Shown here: positions 1 to 10,154 of the stretch, piece by piece
Position numbering within the stretch: the first letter of the stretch is position 1
How the letters are laid out: the number at the start of each line of letters is the position of its first letter
Source of the DNA: Alternaria dauci
Taxonomy: Eukaryota > Ascomycota > Dothideomycetes > Pleosporales > Pleosporaceae
Direction of reading: 5' to 3'
Length of the DNA: 64,000 bases
Assembly: GCF_042100115.1 (NCBI RefSeq)
Contig: NC_091274.1
Location: 2,976,001 to 3,040,000, forward strand
Position numbers and translations under genes: made by a program
The notes under the pieces: generated by a model
Told to the model about the DNA's origin: nothing
Database searches by the model: none
Seen by the model: the letters and a program-made list of their open reading frames with translations, nothing else

Positions 1-241
1 CCAAGTGTGCTATGCTCAAAGTTGACTGGTTCCGCCTTTGCTCGCTCGCTCGCTCCTCCCTTGGTTTGTTACTGTTATCCAGAAAAAAAGTGTCCAAAGA
101 CCTGCCTTGACCTCCCAACTCTTCCCATATAATACAAACCTTTACCACCCCTCCCATGTATCCCTTTCCGCAATCCCCCATCTAAAAAAACAAACAAAAC
201 AAAACTTACAACTCTACCACAACCACCACGAAACACATCCC

Positions 242-1849
242 TCACCTCACCTTCTCTGCAATAAAATACTCCACACTCTCCCCCGCCCAACTAACACTAT
301 TCGTCCCACTCTCAAACTTGGCCTCATCAAACAAGCCCGCAATACTCTGCTCATTCCTGACCCCTTGCTTCGCCCCGCCGCCAAAGCTCTCCAAACTAAC
401 CACCTTGCACCCCATCTTCAGATCCAAAAACTTCTGCAACAACAAATTATTCAGCGTCTCGCCAAACACCTTGTTATTCACCAACACCACATCCGCCCGC
501 GTCAGTACCTCATCAATCACCGGAGATTCCAAAAAGTCGCCCTCAATCAACTCGATGCGACCGAGCGCAATGTTCCAGAGCTTACTGCGCGCCTTGAGCT
601 CGGCAGCTTGTTGCGATCCGAGCGAGGCGGCCAACTTCATCTTCTCGATGCCCCAGGATTCAGCACCAGTCTGAAGCGCAGATTGCAGTACGACGTTGCC
701 CACACCGGAGCCCAGATCGACAAACGTGTGCGTGCTATTTAATCCCGTTTGCGCAAAGATTTTGTGGACAAAGGGTGTCAGTAGTTCGCCGTAGGTCGTT
801 TCTTTTCCTTCGACTTTGCGGAGGCGGTGTGCGTGCGGGGAGACGATGCGGTTGTAGGATTGTGCGGTTATGCGTTTGACGAGGCTGAGGGGGATGGCGT
901 GCATGTCGTCGAGGATACGGGGTATCGTGCCGTTGGCATATTGGTCCTTGATGAGCTTGTTGAACTTGGCGAGTTCGGCTTTGAAGAGTTCCGGGTCGTC
1001 CTTGGTTACGGCGCGCTTGAGGAGGCGGACGGTGCCTAGGGCGTCGGAGGAGAGTTCGGCAGCGAGATCGGGCGGGAGGTAGTGTTGGATGATTTCTTCT
1101 ATGCTGAAGTAGATGTCGTCCAGGGGGCTGTATTCCTCGTCTATTTCCTTGCGGGCTACGGCTTCGAATTTCTCGGGGCGTGACAGGCTGGGGTACTGCA
1201 GTTCGACGGTGAATTTCTTCTCGCTACCGGAGAAGGCGGGCTTGTAGGCTTTTGCAACGTCGTCTTTTGTCATTTCGAAGCCGTGTTTTAGTGTGCTCTT
1301 CCCTGACACGGCCTTTTTCTTTCTAAAGGCGGCGTTTTCCTGCGCCATCTTCATCATATCCGACGTGCCATTAGTGCCATTCGCAGCTCCATTCGATGTC
1401 CCGTTGGACGTTCCATTCGACTTGGCCTTTGTGTCTGCGTCCTCTATCCGTATACGCCTCTTCAAGTCCGGCTCGAGTGCGCGGTTCAGACTCATAGGCT
1501 CCGTGCTATTGCTCGCGGGGCGCGTCCTCCGCCGCTTGACGCCCAGCCGATCGCTGTCGTCGTCATCGCTCGACTCGTCGCTGCTCGCCCACTGCGGCGT
1601 ATCGGTGCCTTTGCGCTTGCGGGTGTCGACACGCGACACGGATACCGACTTGCGCGCAGGTTCCTGTGCGGCTGTTTGTGAGCGTGGGGTGGACTGGTAG
1701 CGGTTCGACGGCGGCCCCGATGCGCTGTGACTGCGTGGGCCGGTGCCTGGGCGTGTGTGTGGTGAGGGCGAGGGGCTCGCCGTGGGGGCGGGTGCTTTCT
1801 TGACGAGGACGGTTCTCGTTTTGATCTTGGGCTTGCCTGGAGCGAACAT
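242..1849 (-). CDS. dot1: DOT1-type histone H3-K79 methyltransferase
   Basis: Single-exon 535-aa protein. The first 210 residues are basic, Ser/Pro/Asn-rich and low in complexity, with an SNGT-like repeat at about 143-163 and an acidic Ser/Asp patch at 90-100, followed by KRRR. The catalytic half (about 215-535) carries DOT1 signatures: YGELLTPFVHKIF at 353-365, the SAM-binding VDLGSGVGN at 377-385, GIEKM at about 400-404 and VVLVNNKVF at 454-462. DOT1 methylates Lys79 of nucleosomal H3 without a SET domain and acts in telomeric silencing and DNA-damage signalling. The basic tail is the expected nucleosome-binding region (inference). It is divergent from the gene at 2635, with about 0.8 kb between them. 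Family identity is secure; species-specific roles are not visible. Confidence 0.95.
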   Translation of the reverse strand: MFAPGKPKIKTRTVLVKKAPAPTASPSPSPHTRPGTGPRSHSASGPPSNRYQSTPRSQTAAQEPARKSVSVSRVDTRKRKGTDTPQWASSDESSDDDDSDRLGVKRRRTRPASNSTEPMSLNRALEPDLKRRIRIEDADTKAKSNGTSNGTSNGAANGTNGTSDMMKMAQENAAFRKKKAVSGKSTLKHGFEMTKDDVAKAYKPAFSGSEKKFTVELQYPSLSRPEKFEAVARKEIDEEYSPLDDIYFSIEEIIQHYLPPDLAAELSSDALGTVRLLKRAVTKDDPELFKAELAKFNKLIKDQYANGTIPRILDDMHAIPLSLVKRITAQSYNRIVSPHAHRLRKVEGKETTYGELLTPFVHKIFAQTGLNSTHTFVDLGSGVGNVVLQSALQTGAESWGIEKMKLAASLGSQQAAELKARSKLWNIALGRIELIEGDFLESPVIDEVLTRADVVLVNNKVFGETLNNLLLQKFLDLKMGCKVVSLESFGGGAKQGVRNEQSIAGLFDEAKFESGTNSVSWAGESVEYFIAEKVR

Positions 1850-2634
1850 GGCGGCACGCAGCGCTAGTCAAAGTTTGTGGGTGAGAAAAGGAGGGTCAAA
1901 GCAGCGGGCCGGTGCAGGTGAAGGAGTGTATGGGCCGGCTGTGAAGAAAAGGACGTCGAAGATCAAAGGGAAGGCAGCAGGCCGGTCAGCCAATACGGAA
2001 GGCGTCGCACGCGCAATGCACAAGATGCGTGACCAGCCTGTCCGACGCCTACACGCCACTGCACCTCCAGCCGGGATCGTCTCGGTAATCCGTCTTGGCA
2101 CCTGTCCCTGCTTCTGCACTACCAACCTCATCTCACAAGCTACGCCAAGCTTCTGTCAGAACGCATTGCATGCACTGGAATTGTCTCCGAGAAGTCAGTT
2201 CGCAGGGATGTTCAAGTTGTTGCATTCGTTGCGCCTTGATCTCAGCTTGCTGTGGCCACGCCACGACGCCACAGATGGATGTCTTCATGCAAGGGGCGCC
2301 ATCAACGGCTTTTGATCTGCTGACATCTCATCGCACAGCTATCCGTTCAGTCAATACATTGGAGCATTCATGCGCGAAGAATTTCAATCTCCAGCAACAT
2401 GTTATTGAAGACTCGGGGACAGAAGGCGCGCTGGCGGATCTTGACATTTTATCGCAGTGCTTCACAGCGACTGTATAGCCAAGGTAAAACCCGCTCACAC
2501 ACCAATGTCCTCTCTTGAGTCTATCTGTTGCGCCATTTTCATGATCTTGCTGCGACTTTGCTTGTATTTTGCCGCTTCTGCTGTCATTGAGTACAATTTG
2601 ACTATCGGAAGAGTTGGAAGCAGCTACCCACGTT
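1850..2634. other. Divergent intergenic region
   Basis: About 785 bp between the dot1 start and the start of the next gene on the plus strand. It must contain both promoters. I see no repeat, no RNA gene and no convincing coding frame; the open frames here lack similarity to anything I know. Confidence 0.5.
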
Positions 2635-3726
2635 ATGCGTACCGTGACGGAGGAACTTGTGGTATGCGGCGACCACTCTAATATTACCAAGTCTCTCCCA
2701 GAGCCCTTGACAGAGACTGAGCTCGATCACACGCCTGGCACTGGACATACAAGCTCAAGCAGCACATTCAAGTTAGGCCTGTTAGCGGATGCATCCATAG
2801 CAATCCGGCGAGAAGGCGGTGCGCCAGAAATATCAAAACCAGCAGAACGCAACCCCCAGGACCATCTCGCGCCTCGAGCACGACGCCACACACTAGATGA
2901 GAGCACAGAAGAGACGGCCAAAGGCCCGCTTGGGGTTGCAACCGACTCGCGCATCCCACATGGCCCATCGCATCAGCCATCCACGCAAAAGCTTCTCAAC
3001 ACCTTACCTTCATCAATCCGCTCTCGTGCCTCCTCCCTCGACGAACCCCGCTCCCTTCCCTTCCGCTGGCAATTCCCAGTCGGCAGGCGCTACCGCATCG
3101 GCGATCCTGATGCCTTTGCCACGATGAAGGAACGAAATATAGAATGGTACGTAACAACTGGCGTGCTGGTCGAAGACTGCACTGGTCTGAGGTGGAATGC
3201 CGGTACTTACAACTACCTCTTATACTGGCACGTAGAAAGCATGGCAGTACCCGGCAAGCAAGACACAGGCCAGAAGTGGTTGAAGATTGAACCAGACGCC
3301 GTGCGAGACTGGCAAAAAGATAACTGGGAAGCTGATTTTGGCGAAGCTGTCATGGACGTTGAAGATGAACCTGCGACGCCCATTGTTGAAGATGGTAACG
3401 GTGTGAGTGAGCATGTGGTCCCGCTCAGTAGGGTAAGTAGTCTTCCGCTCAGGAGCGCGTTGCGTAGTCAGAGTAGGCCGGCGTCGCCTTCGCCGTCTGT
3501 GACGTCGGATCTTGGGTCTGGGTCTGGGTCTGGGTCGCCGAAACGAGAGAAGAGAGTCAAGTTTTGTCGGAAGAAGGGGAAGAGGATGGTGCTATTGGAA
3601 GTTGATGACGAGGGTGTGCCGGTGGAAGAGCAAGGGAAGATTGTGGAGACGAAGGTGGATGAGACGGGTGTTTTGTCCGATAATGAGGGGAGGTCGGCGA
3701 GGAATGGGTGGGGGCGGATTGAATAG
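2635..3726 (+). CDS. Fungal protein of unknown function with a conserved central Trp-rich block
   Basis: A 363-aa single-exon frame from ATG 2635; an upstream exon cannot be excluded. Residues 1-145 are polar and disordered. The conserved-looking part is about 145-250: a WQFPVGRRYRIGD segment, a DAFATMKERNIEWYVTTG segment, then LRWNAGTYNYLLYWHVE and WLKIEPDAVRDWQKDNWEADF, rich in Trp and Tyr as in a folded module. The tail is Ser/Gly-rich (SGSGSGS), then has a basic KREKRVKFCRKKGKR cluster and an acidic end. I do not recognise the family and assign no function; the basic cluster could be a nuclear signal (inference). Confidence 0.7.
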   Translation: MRTVTEELVVCGDHSNITKSLPEPLTETELDHTPGTGHTSSSSTFKLGLLADASIAIRREGGAPEISKPAERNPQDHLAPRARRHTLDESTEETAKGPLGVATDSRIPHGPSHQPSTQKLLNTLPSSIRSRASSLDEPRSLPFRWQFPVGRRYRIGDPDAFATMKERNIEWYVTTGVLVEDCTGLRWNAGTYNYLLYWHVESMAVPGKQDTGQKWLKIEPDAVRDWQKDNWEADFGEAVMDVEDEPATPIVEDGNGVSEHVVPLSRVSSLPLRSALRSQSRPASPSPSVTSDLGSGSGSGSPKREKRVKFCRKKGKRMVLLEVDDEGVPVEEQGKIVETKVDETGVLSDNEGRSARNGWGRIE

Positions 3727-4143
3727 GGTGCTGGATGTAGGACACATGTCCGGTCAATATGTTTTCCTCTATCAAATTATTTGTCATTAAGTTCATTCTA
3801 CGTGAAATCGACTTCCAGTTGACTGGAGTGGCAACAAGTGGAGTGTTGTGTAGCAGGCAGAACCTTGGAAGCGATACTACCCCACTTGCCTAAAATAGAG
3901 AAACACTGCCATGTCAGCCCACATGCGGCACGACACCGGTATGAATCTTTGTTCCATTTACAGTTCCCAAGTCCCCAAACACCTTCGCAATTCCAACTTA
4001 CAGTCTCAATAAGAATTTCTAAGCTCAATCTGTAAACCCACTTCTGCTGCAAAACCAGCCCCTTACATCGCAACCACCAGTAAGTCTGCTCCGTCATTGG
4101 CCTTCCAAGTCTCCACAGACCTCAGACTGATTGCATAGATATC
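3727..4143. other. Intergenic region
   Basis: About 420 bp containing the 3' flank of the upstream gene and the leader of the small membrane ORF at 4144. No recognisable site or repeat. Confidence 0.4.
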
Positions 4144-4338
4144 ATGGTGTCCTTCGACCAGCGCATTGTTCTCCCTGCGGAAACCCAATCCCTCATCAAC
4201 ACACTCGCATTCGTTCTCCTTCTACTTGCCATCGCTTTTGTATTTCTGAGTATAATGATATATCAGTTGACCATGGCTATTCGGGCGCAGAACGAGATGT
4301 TGGCAATGAGGAATTGCAGTCAGGCGAAGAGGGAATAG
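4144..4338 (+). CDS. Small single-pass membrane protein, hypothetical
   Basis: A 64-aa frame with ATG in the context ATCATGG. About 18 soluble residues precede one strong hydrophobic segment (about residues 20-44, LINTLAFVLLLLAIAFVF and on), followed by a charged tail ending QAKRE. The shape fits a type III or tail-anchored micro-protein. It lies between an unknown gene and the convergent CorA-like gene. No family is recognised. The pattern of a single intact transmembrane helix with a good start context is the only support, so it could be a chance frame. Confidence 0.35.
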   Translation: MVSFDQRIVLPAETQSLINTLAFVLLLLAIAFVFLSIMIYQLTMAIRAQNEMLAMRNCSQAKRE

Positions 4339-4451
4339 GGGACGAAGGAATAGAAGTGTCAATGACGTGGTAATAATCTTTCATGCTAGGATGAAACGGT
4401 GCTATACAAGACCTTGATCTATTTTCCATACCAAAGTGTTTGCTGGAATAC

Positions 4452-6035
4452 TCATGCCACATTTGACTCATTGGGTTCACCTTCCCCAGCTTCGACATCT
4501 CCCTTGACACTCTTTTTAGTCTTCGTTGTGCTCGGTGCTCTTAGGATTTGTATCACAGACAGACCCAGGAAACCAGGTCCTGACAACACAACAACAGCCG
4601 TGGGTGCAGCAAGCATGATGAGACCCAGTCGGAGATCATGCAGCATGCCAACCAGAAATGATACCACCATCAACATCCACACGACACCAAACAAGAGCTT
4701 CGAATACCGGGCTTGTCCTATCGCATTCAGTTCCATCTTGCCTTTTTCCAAACGTTTATTCACATGCCATGTTTTTGCATGAGACCGTGCCCAAGCCGCA
4801 AGATAGACCAGTGCAGCAATGCTACAAAACACAATCGTAACACCACAAAAATCATAGACAACCCAGCGTAAGTTTCTAGCCCGGTTTTGCATACTCAAAA
4901 ATGTACCAGCGAGCGAGAGGGGCAGAAAAAAGGCGGCACAGTACGTCAGGGCCGATAGACTTGAAGCCTGTCGCTGCTGTGCGAATTGGTTATATACTTG
5001 CAGACGTTTGTCGGCCAGCACTTCCCGTCGCCTGAGATTTGAGATTAGGACCGAGCTTCCTATCTCAAGGCGATGAAGACTTTGTTCGTAGCTCGAGCGT
5101 GACTCGCTCGCAATGGCTTGCAGGGCCTGAGAGCTACCCATATGCACAATGTATCGATGTATATCCTCGGCTTTACGTATCATTGATTGGGTGAGTTCGA
5201 AACCGTCGAGACGCTTTTCGAGGTATCCGGTAACCACGGGGGCATGCGTGGCTACAGGTAGCAATTCCTGGTCTCTCGACACAAACTTTTCGAATACCAT
5301 TATATCAGCTCTCAAGAGGTCCAGCAGCAGAAAGCCAGGGAAATCTAGGGCATGGCGTATGGACCCGTTGAGCAGTCCCTGGAACCGACAAGCGAATTGC
5401 CGTTGCCAGGGTGAGGGTGGGATAGCAAGATTGTCACGTGCAGTCGTCACCATCTTGCCATCCGATGTATATGCGTCTCGGAAATCGAACCAGACAGCCA
5501 TGTACCGGTCGTCTGCTCCTCGGGTCAAGTGGACTTGACTACGCACAACAAGCTGGTCCGCGTGTGGTTTCGATGGCACTGCAACGTACTCGGGTACGAG
5601 CATCTTCTGCACCTGACCAGGCTGGATAGAAAGCCAATCCAAAAGGCATCGTGGATCATATGGCATAAGGAATTGTTCAGTGGTGCTGGGTATGTTGTTG
5701 TACGGGAAGCGGCGCACATCGCGCATTACTCGTTCGATGTATCCAGCGGAAGCTTCCATCTTGCGACGTTGAAATATCGACTTGGCGTCTATGAACGAGG
5801 CACAAAGGAAGACTTGTGCCGTTTCTGGCCTCTGGGGCTGCAGGGTAGCTGGCAGAGTGTCCAAAAGCGGAACGAACTTTGGAGGCTCGATGCCACGGAG
5901 ATCGAGCTCGATCAAAAGACTTGTGCTTTGAGGCAGATCGGCCAAGACGTCCGTATGCTGTTGCTGAGGGTATGTTGGATCGACCCAGCGCAACTTTTCC
6001 TCCAGGATCGGGTCTCCCCAGTACGTGTCCCCCAT
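4452..6035 (-). CDS. CorA-like multi-pass membrane protein
   Basis: A 527-aa frame when started at the ATG giving MGDTYWGDP; an in-frame ATG at 6107 would add a hydrophobic 24-residue extension. The first 330 residues are soluble and rich in Trp and Arg. A helical stretch (about 325-385) leads into the first hydrophobic segment, with YCAAFFLPLSLAGTFLSMQ at about 395-415. That resembles the end of the long helix and TM1 of CorA-type channels in fungal proteins, although the GMN signature is not seen. Further hydrophobic segments follow around 430-450, 480-500 and 505-525, giving about four. The C-terminus is charged. Membrane location is well supported; Mg2+ transport is only suggested by layout. 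Confidence 0.65.
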   Translation of the reverse strand: MGDTYWGDPILEEKLRWVDPTYPQQQHTDVLADLPQSTSLLIELDLRGIEPPKFVPLLDTLPATLQPQRPETAQVFLCASFIDAKSIFQRRKMEASAGYIERVMRDVRRFPYNNIPSTTEQFLMPYDPRCLLDWLSIQPGQVQKMLVPEYVAVPSKPHADQLVVRSQVHLTRGADDRYMAVWFDFRDAYTSDGKMVTTARDNLAIPPSPWQRQFACRFQGLLNGSIRHALDFPGFLLLDLLRADIMVFEKFVSRDQELLPVATHAPVVTGYLEKRLDGFELTQSMIRKAEDIHRYIVHMGSSQALQAIASESRSSYEQSLHRLEIGSSVLISNLRRREVLADKRLQVYNQFAQQRQASSLSALTYCAAFFLPLSLAGTFLSMQNRARNLRWVVYDFCGVTIVFCSIAALVYLAAWARSHAKTWHVNKRLEKGKMELNAIGQARYSKLLFGVVWMLMVVSFLVGMLHDLRLGLIMLAAPTAVVVLSGPGFLGLSVIQILRAPSTTKTKKSVKGDVEAGEGEPNESNVA

Positions 6036-6686
6036 GATTGCGGGCACTGCCAAGAATAGGATTTGCAGTGCGGCAGATGGTAGGTAGGTGAGAGGACTGC
6101 GGCACATGGCGCGGACATGTCCAATTAATACGAACAAGATCACTGCGGAAAGGCTGCGCAATTAACGCACCTTTGGCGGGGTAGGGCTGCCGCATGTGCT
6201 GAGGATAAGCACAAGGCTGAGACTGTCATGCTATCGACATGTAGGGAGTCTTGGGTGTGTGCATGACGGCAACCACGACGACGAAAAGAATGATGAGGAA
6301 GCACAAAATCGAGGGCGCGAGTGAGGGGAAAGAAGAAGAGAACGCTGCTTCAGACAATTTGCGACCAGTGAGCATGGAAAGACGTGTACCCTGCTGCATC
6401 CTCTTCCCACTCAGGTGAGCCTCGCCAATTCGCAATGAGCTAGAGCGACGAGCAGCCCACGTGCACCTCATGAGCCAGGCACCCATAGACTCTTGACTGA
6501 GTTGCCGCCTTATCGTGCATTAAAATCCTACCAATAATCATACATCTTAGAAAGATAAAACCACCACCGCATCAACGAGGCTAGTTCAAGCCGCGACTCT
6601 TGTGGAAACTAGAATACCATTTCCAGCGTCATTCCCATCGAATTTGACCAAAAGTCCAATAGAAGAGAGGAATCCCTGGTAGCGCA
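6036..6686. other. Intergenic region between two minus-strand genes
   Basis: About 650 bp upstream of the CorA-like gene and downstream of the SHG1-like gene. It holds an 86-codon minus-strand ATG frame (6226-6486) with one hydrophobic stretch, which I do not accept as a gene without expression data. Confidence 0.4.
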
Positions 6687-8926
6687 TCAGCGACGCCGGT
6701 CCCGACTCCTCGATCTACTACGACTCCTCCGTCTCCTCCTCTCCCTGTCATCCCGTCCCCTATCCCTACTCCTCTCCCTACTTCTTTCCCGACTCCTCTC
6801 TCTAGGCTTCCGATCGCGCTCTCTCTCCTTGTCTTCAGCATCAGCACCAGCAGCCGAAGCGCCACCAGGTTGATAGCAATCACTCTCCAGTCTCCTACTC
6901 CCCCGATCCCGATCCCTATCTCTGTCCCTATTCCTCCCCCCATCCCAGCGATCATAATCCCTCGCGCGATAACCCCGTCCCCCCCGCTCTCTACTATCAT
7001 CCCTCTTCCGCGGCGGCCGACTATCATCGCGCTTACGGTCTCGCTCCCGATCCCGACTATCGTCGCGAGACTTCCTCGCACTACCACTCGCCGTACCCCC
7101 ACCCCCGCCACTACCCGGTACATAGCGATCGATATTCTCCGGACTCCTCGAGCGTGACCGATTCCTGCGGCGCGCAGGCACAGGACTCCTCGAGCGCTCG
7201 CGTCTTGCGCCTCTGGAACGTGAACGGTCTCGGTCCCTGTCTTTGCGGCGCTCCTCGCGACCCGCCGGCGACGGACTGCGTGTTGCATAGCGCGATTTGC
7301 GACGCGAGGTATGCGTGTCGCGTGAGCGGCTTCGACTGTCGAGGCGCGACGGACGGTACGAGTGTCTGTCGTCATCGCCGCCGCCACGGCGGGAACGGCG
7401 GTCGTCTTCGTAGCGCGACGAGCGTCGGTCTCTGTCGAGGCGGCTGCCACGCGAGTGTGAGCGTGTTCTGCTGCGCTTTCTCGTGCTGCGTGCGATGCTG
7501 CGGGATCGTGAACGGCCGCGCTTGGAGGGCAGCTCGGGCGGTTTGTCCCATCTGGCTTTGGTGGATTCGGCTGCTGATGGTGCGTCTGTCATGGTGGTGT
7601 CTTCGCCCTTGGCTGGCGTGCTGGGAGCAGGAGATTTTGCGTCTTTACTGTGTGACCGTTGCGAAGGGGAGGCGGGTTTACTGTCAAGCCTTGCTAGTCG
7701 GGGGTCACGAGGGACAATCGACTTGGGAGGCTGCGCCTTGCGCATAGGGGGCTCCAGAGATTCAGATCGGCCTAGGACAGGTCGCTGTCGTGATTTCTTC
7801 ATCTGCTCGCTCTCCTGTAGTAGAAGTTGCAATGCCAAGTCATCGTCCACCTTGATGTCTTTGATGTTTTCAGGCTTGATGGATGAACGGCGTTCGGGTG
7901 ATCTGGTCCTTGTCCTGCTCCTCCGCCTGCTCCTGTCTCGTCCGCGGCGATCCCTATCGCGCTCGGGGGTCCTGCTACGGCCACGGCCACCGCGGTGTCG
8001 CCCGCCTCGGTCTCGGTCAAGCTCTTCCTGTATGCGACGCTCTCGCTCGGCGTCTTCTTCGCGGATCTTCTTGAGGCGGGCTTCTCGGCTCTTCTCATGT
8101 TCTTCTCGTTCCTTTTTGAGGCGCAGGCGCTCCTCTTCTCTCTCCTTGTCGATTCTCTCTCGGTCCTTGCGGCGGCGCTCCTCGTCTTCCTTGTCACGCT
8201 CTTCTCGCTCCTTGCGCCTGCGCTCCTTCTCCTCTTGGCGCGCTCGCTCACGGGCTTCATCCTCCTCCTTCTCGCGGCGCTTGCGTTCTTCCCTCTTCGC
8301 CTTCTCCTCGCGCTCTCTCTCGCGCTCTGCCTCGAGCTCCTTCTCTCGCCTGGCCTCGCGCTTCTCTCTGCGGGCTTCCGCCTCCTGCGCCCACTCTTCT
8401 TCGCTCTTGCTGCCGCGCTTTTCCTCTTCGGCAGCTGCTTCGGCACCAATCTCCTGAATGCGGTACTCGCGCATTTTTGGCACCCCATGCTCGGCGATCA
8501 ACTTATCCAACAGCGTATTGACCGTGTTCATAATGTTACCGTAGATGTCGCTGCGCTCACCAGCACCTTCTATAAGTGTGGTTGCCATGCGGGGATCCTT
8601 GGACAGCAGAGAGGGATTACGGTCGGTTTCGCGATCGACGAGCTCTTTGAGCGCGGCTTGCAGTTCGTCTTTGGCAGGCTAAAGCGCGAATGTCAGCCTG
8701 CTGTGTTATCTTGACAAATATTTTTGCCACTCACCCCTGAGACGTATTGCTTCATCAGGTCTCTGCGTATGTCGTCGTATGCGCCCTTTTTGCGGAACAT
8801 GTGCACGAGACCGTCGATGGCGGATCGCTTCGCCTGGGAAAGCGGGAGTTCCGAGGGCCTTAATTTCTTGCGCATGGTCGCAGCGCCGTCGCTCTCTGGC
8901 GCGCGCTTGCGGCTGATGTCCGCCAT
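6687..8926 (-). CDS. shg1: SHG1/BOD1-domain protein with long RS-rich tail (putative COMPASS subunit)
   Basis: Two exons: 8735-8926 and 6687-8678. A 56-bp intron (donor GTGAGT, acceptor TTTAG) joins QYVSG to PAKDELQ without frame change, giving 727 aa. The first 120 residues match the SHG1/BOD1 module: FRKKGAYDDIRRDLMKQYVSG, then a basic helix and GNIMNTVNTLLDKLI. In yeast Shg1 is a subunit of the Set1 H3K4 methyltransferase complex. Next comes a very long charged Glu/Arg/Lys coiled-coil-like region (about 135-260), then Arg/Ser and Arg/Asp dipeptide repeats to the end (RSRSRSRSRDRRR), like an SR protein. The RS tail suggests RNA or splicing-speckle contact (inference). Divergent from the complex I-type gene at 9351. 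Confidence 0.8.
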
Positions 8927-9350
8927 GGTTGAGTGATCGTGGTTGCGATCAGTCGTTTTGGTGAGGTTTGTGTCGCGGCCAGGCGCAGGAAGTCGGGCGT
9001 GGAAGAGGCGGAGCAGCAAATGACGTAAGGGGGCTAGACTGCTGCACCAGCCAAAAAAGGCGATAGGGAGTGAATGACAGGGCGAGAAGCAAAAAGCGAG
9101 AGACAGATATCAGGAGAGTCGTGGAATGGGCATTGTTGCGGAGGTGAGGTCGGCGGTGGTTACTTCCGCATCCGCGTAGGTGGTTCGTTCTTGGCACTTC
9201 GGAGCTTGACAATGGAGCATCGCAAGCCATAATCCCAGTACAGCGGTGACAACGCGCCCTCACGACATCCGCCCAATTGCTGCTGCCGCACGCAACGAGC
9301 TTCTTTTCTTCTTCATACCGATACGATTACCACAAGTCACCTGATTCACC
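8927..9350. other. Divergent promoter region
   Basis: 424 bp between the SHG1-like start (minus) and the small mitochondrial-type gene (plus). No motif that I can defend. Confidence 0.4.
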
Positions 9351-9666
9351 ATGGTCTCCAAGGTCATCTTCTGGAGCGGGCTCGGTACGTCGCCAACAAC
9401 ATGCGCATGCCCACCAAGGACTCTACTGACGACATGCACCAGGTGTTGCCGCGAGGCTGTGGCAGCTGGGCATTGAGATGCGCCCCCTCTTCAACAAGGA
9501 GTCTCTCTGGGTCTACCCCATCTACGCCGGCGCTGGTGGCAGCTTCGGCTACTGGCTCACCGGCGTCGAGCAACGGCAATTCCGACTCCTGTCCGACCGA
9601 CGAGACGCCCTAATCGAGAAGAGACAACGAAGGAAGGAGCGCGAGGAGGCCGCCGGTACCTCCTAG
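9351..9666 (+). CDS. Small mitochondrial protein, probable complex I accessory subunit (NUXM/14 kDa-type)
   Basis: Two exons, 9351-9384 and 9443-9666. The 58-bp intron (GTACGT...CACCAG) splits a Gly codon and gives an 85-aa protein. It starts VSKVIFWSGLGVAARLWQLGIEMRP, has an aromatic/Gly segment WVYPIYAGAGGSFGYWL that could be one membrane helix, and ends in a charged helix EQRQFRLLSDRRDALIEKRQ plus basic tail. This layout resembles the small fungal NADH:ubiquinone oxidoreductase accessory subunit annotated as the 14 kDa subunit (from memory of the family, not a search). ATG context CACCATGG is strong. Another small inner-membrane protein is possible. Confidence 0.6.
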
Positions 9667-10154
9667 AGTGCTGTCACCTGCAATGGCATGATGCGGTGGT
9701 GTGAGGGGTAGACGAAGCTGGGAACGGGCAATGGCACACACAGCCAGAGCGTCATCGCAGGTGTGCCGGGACCTGAGATATCACACGCTGCACTCAGTCT
9801 TCAGGACGGGCTAAGCCTGGGATGCCATGGCCGTGGGGGCTGCATGTGCGCTGAGAGCAGCTTTCTACCACATCTTGGCGAGCGACTCGTTTTGTACATA
9901 TCTCCTTCGAAAATCAACCACAAATGCAAAAACATAATCGCTCACCCAGTGTCAAAACGTGCCTCGAATGCGAGATATTGCCTAGTCGAGTAACGCGCCA
10001 CACGACCCTAACAGATTAGTGCATAACTCTTGCCTCTGCTATTCTGGGCTGATGGAACAACACCCGCGTTTGCGAACACTCTGTCAACATCAACATGACT
10101 TGATAAAGCCGCCCCAAGACCCATGTGGTCAACACTTGCTCCACGCATCTTGCC
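9667..10154. other. Intergenic region
   Basis: About 490 bp of 3' flank and promoter between two co-directional genes. Nothing specific seen. Confidence 0.4.

Noticed and set aside
6226..6486. 86-codon minus-strand ATG frame with one hydrophobic stretch
   Set aside because: Located in the leader of the CorA-like gene, different frame, no further evidence. Could be revived by expression data.
7483..8714. Long plus-strand frames (324 and 239 codons) rich in Ser/Arg/Leu
   Set aside because: They are antisense to the RS- and E/R-rich part of the SHG1-like gene; repeats of this composition keep the opposite strand open.
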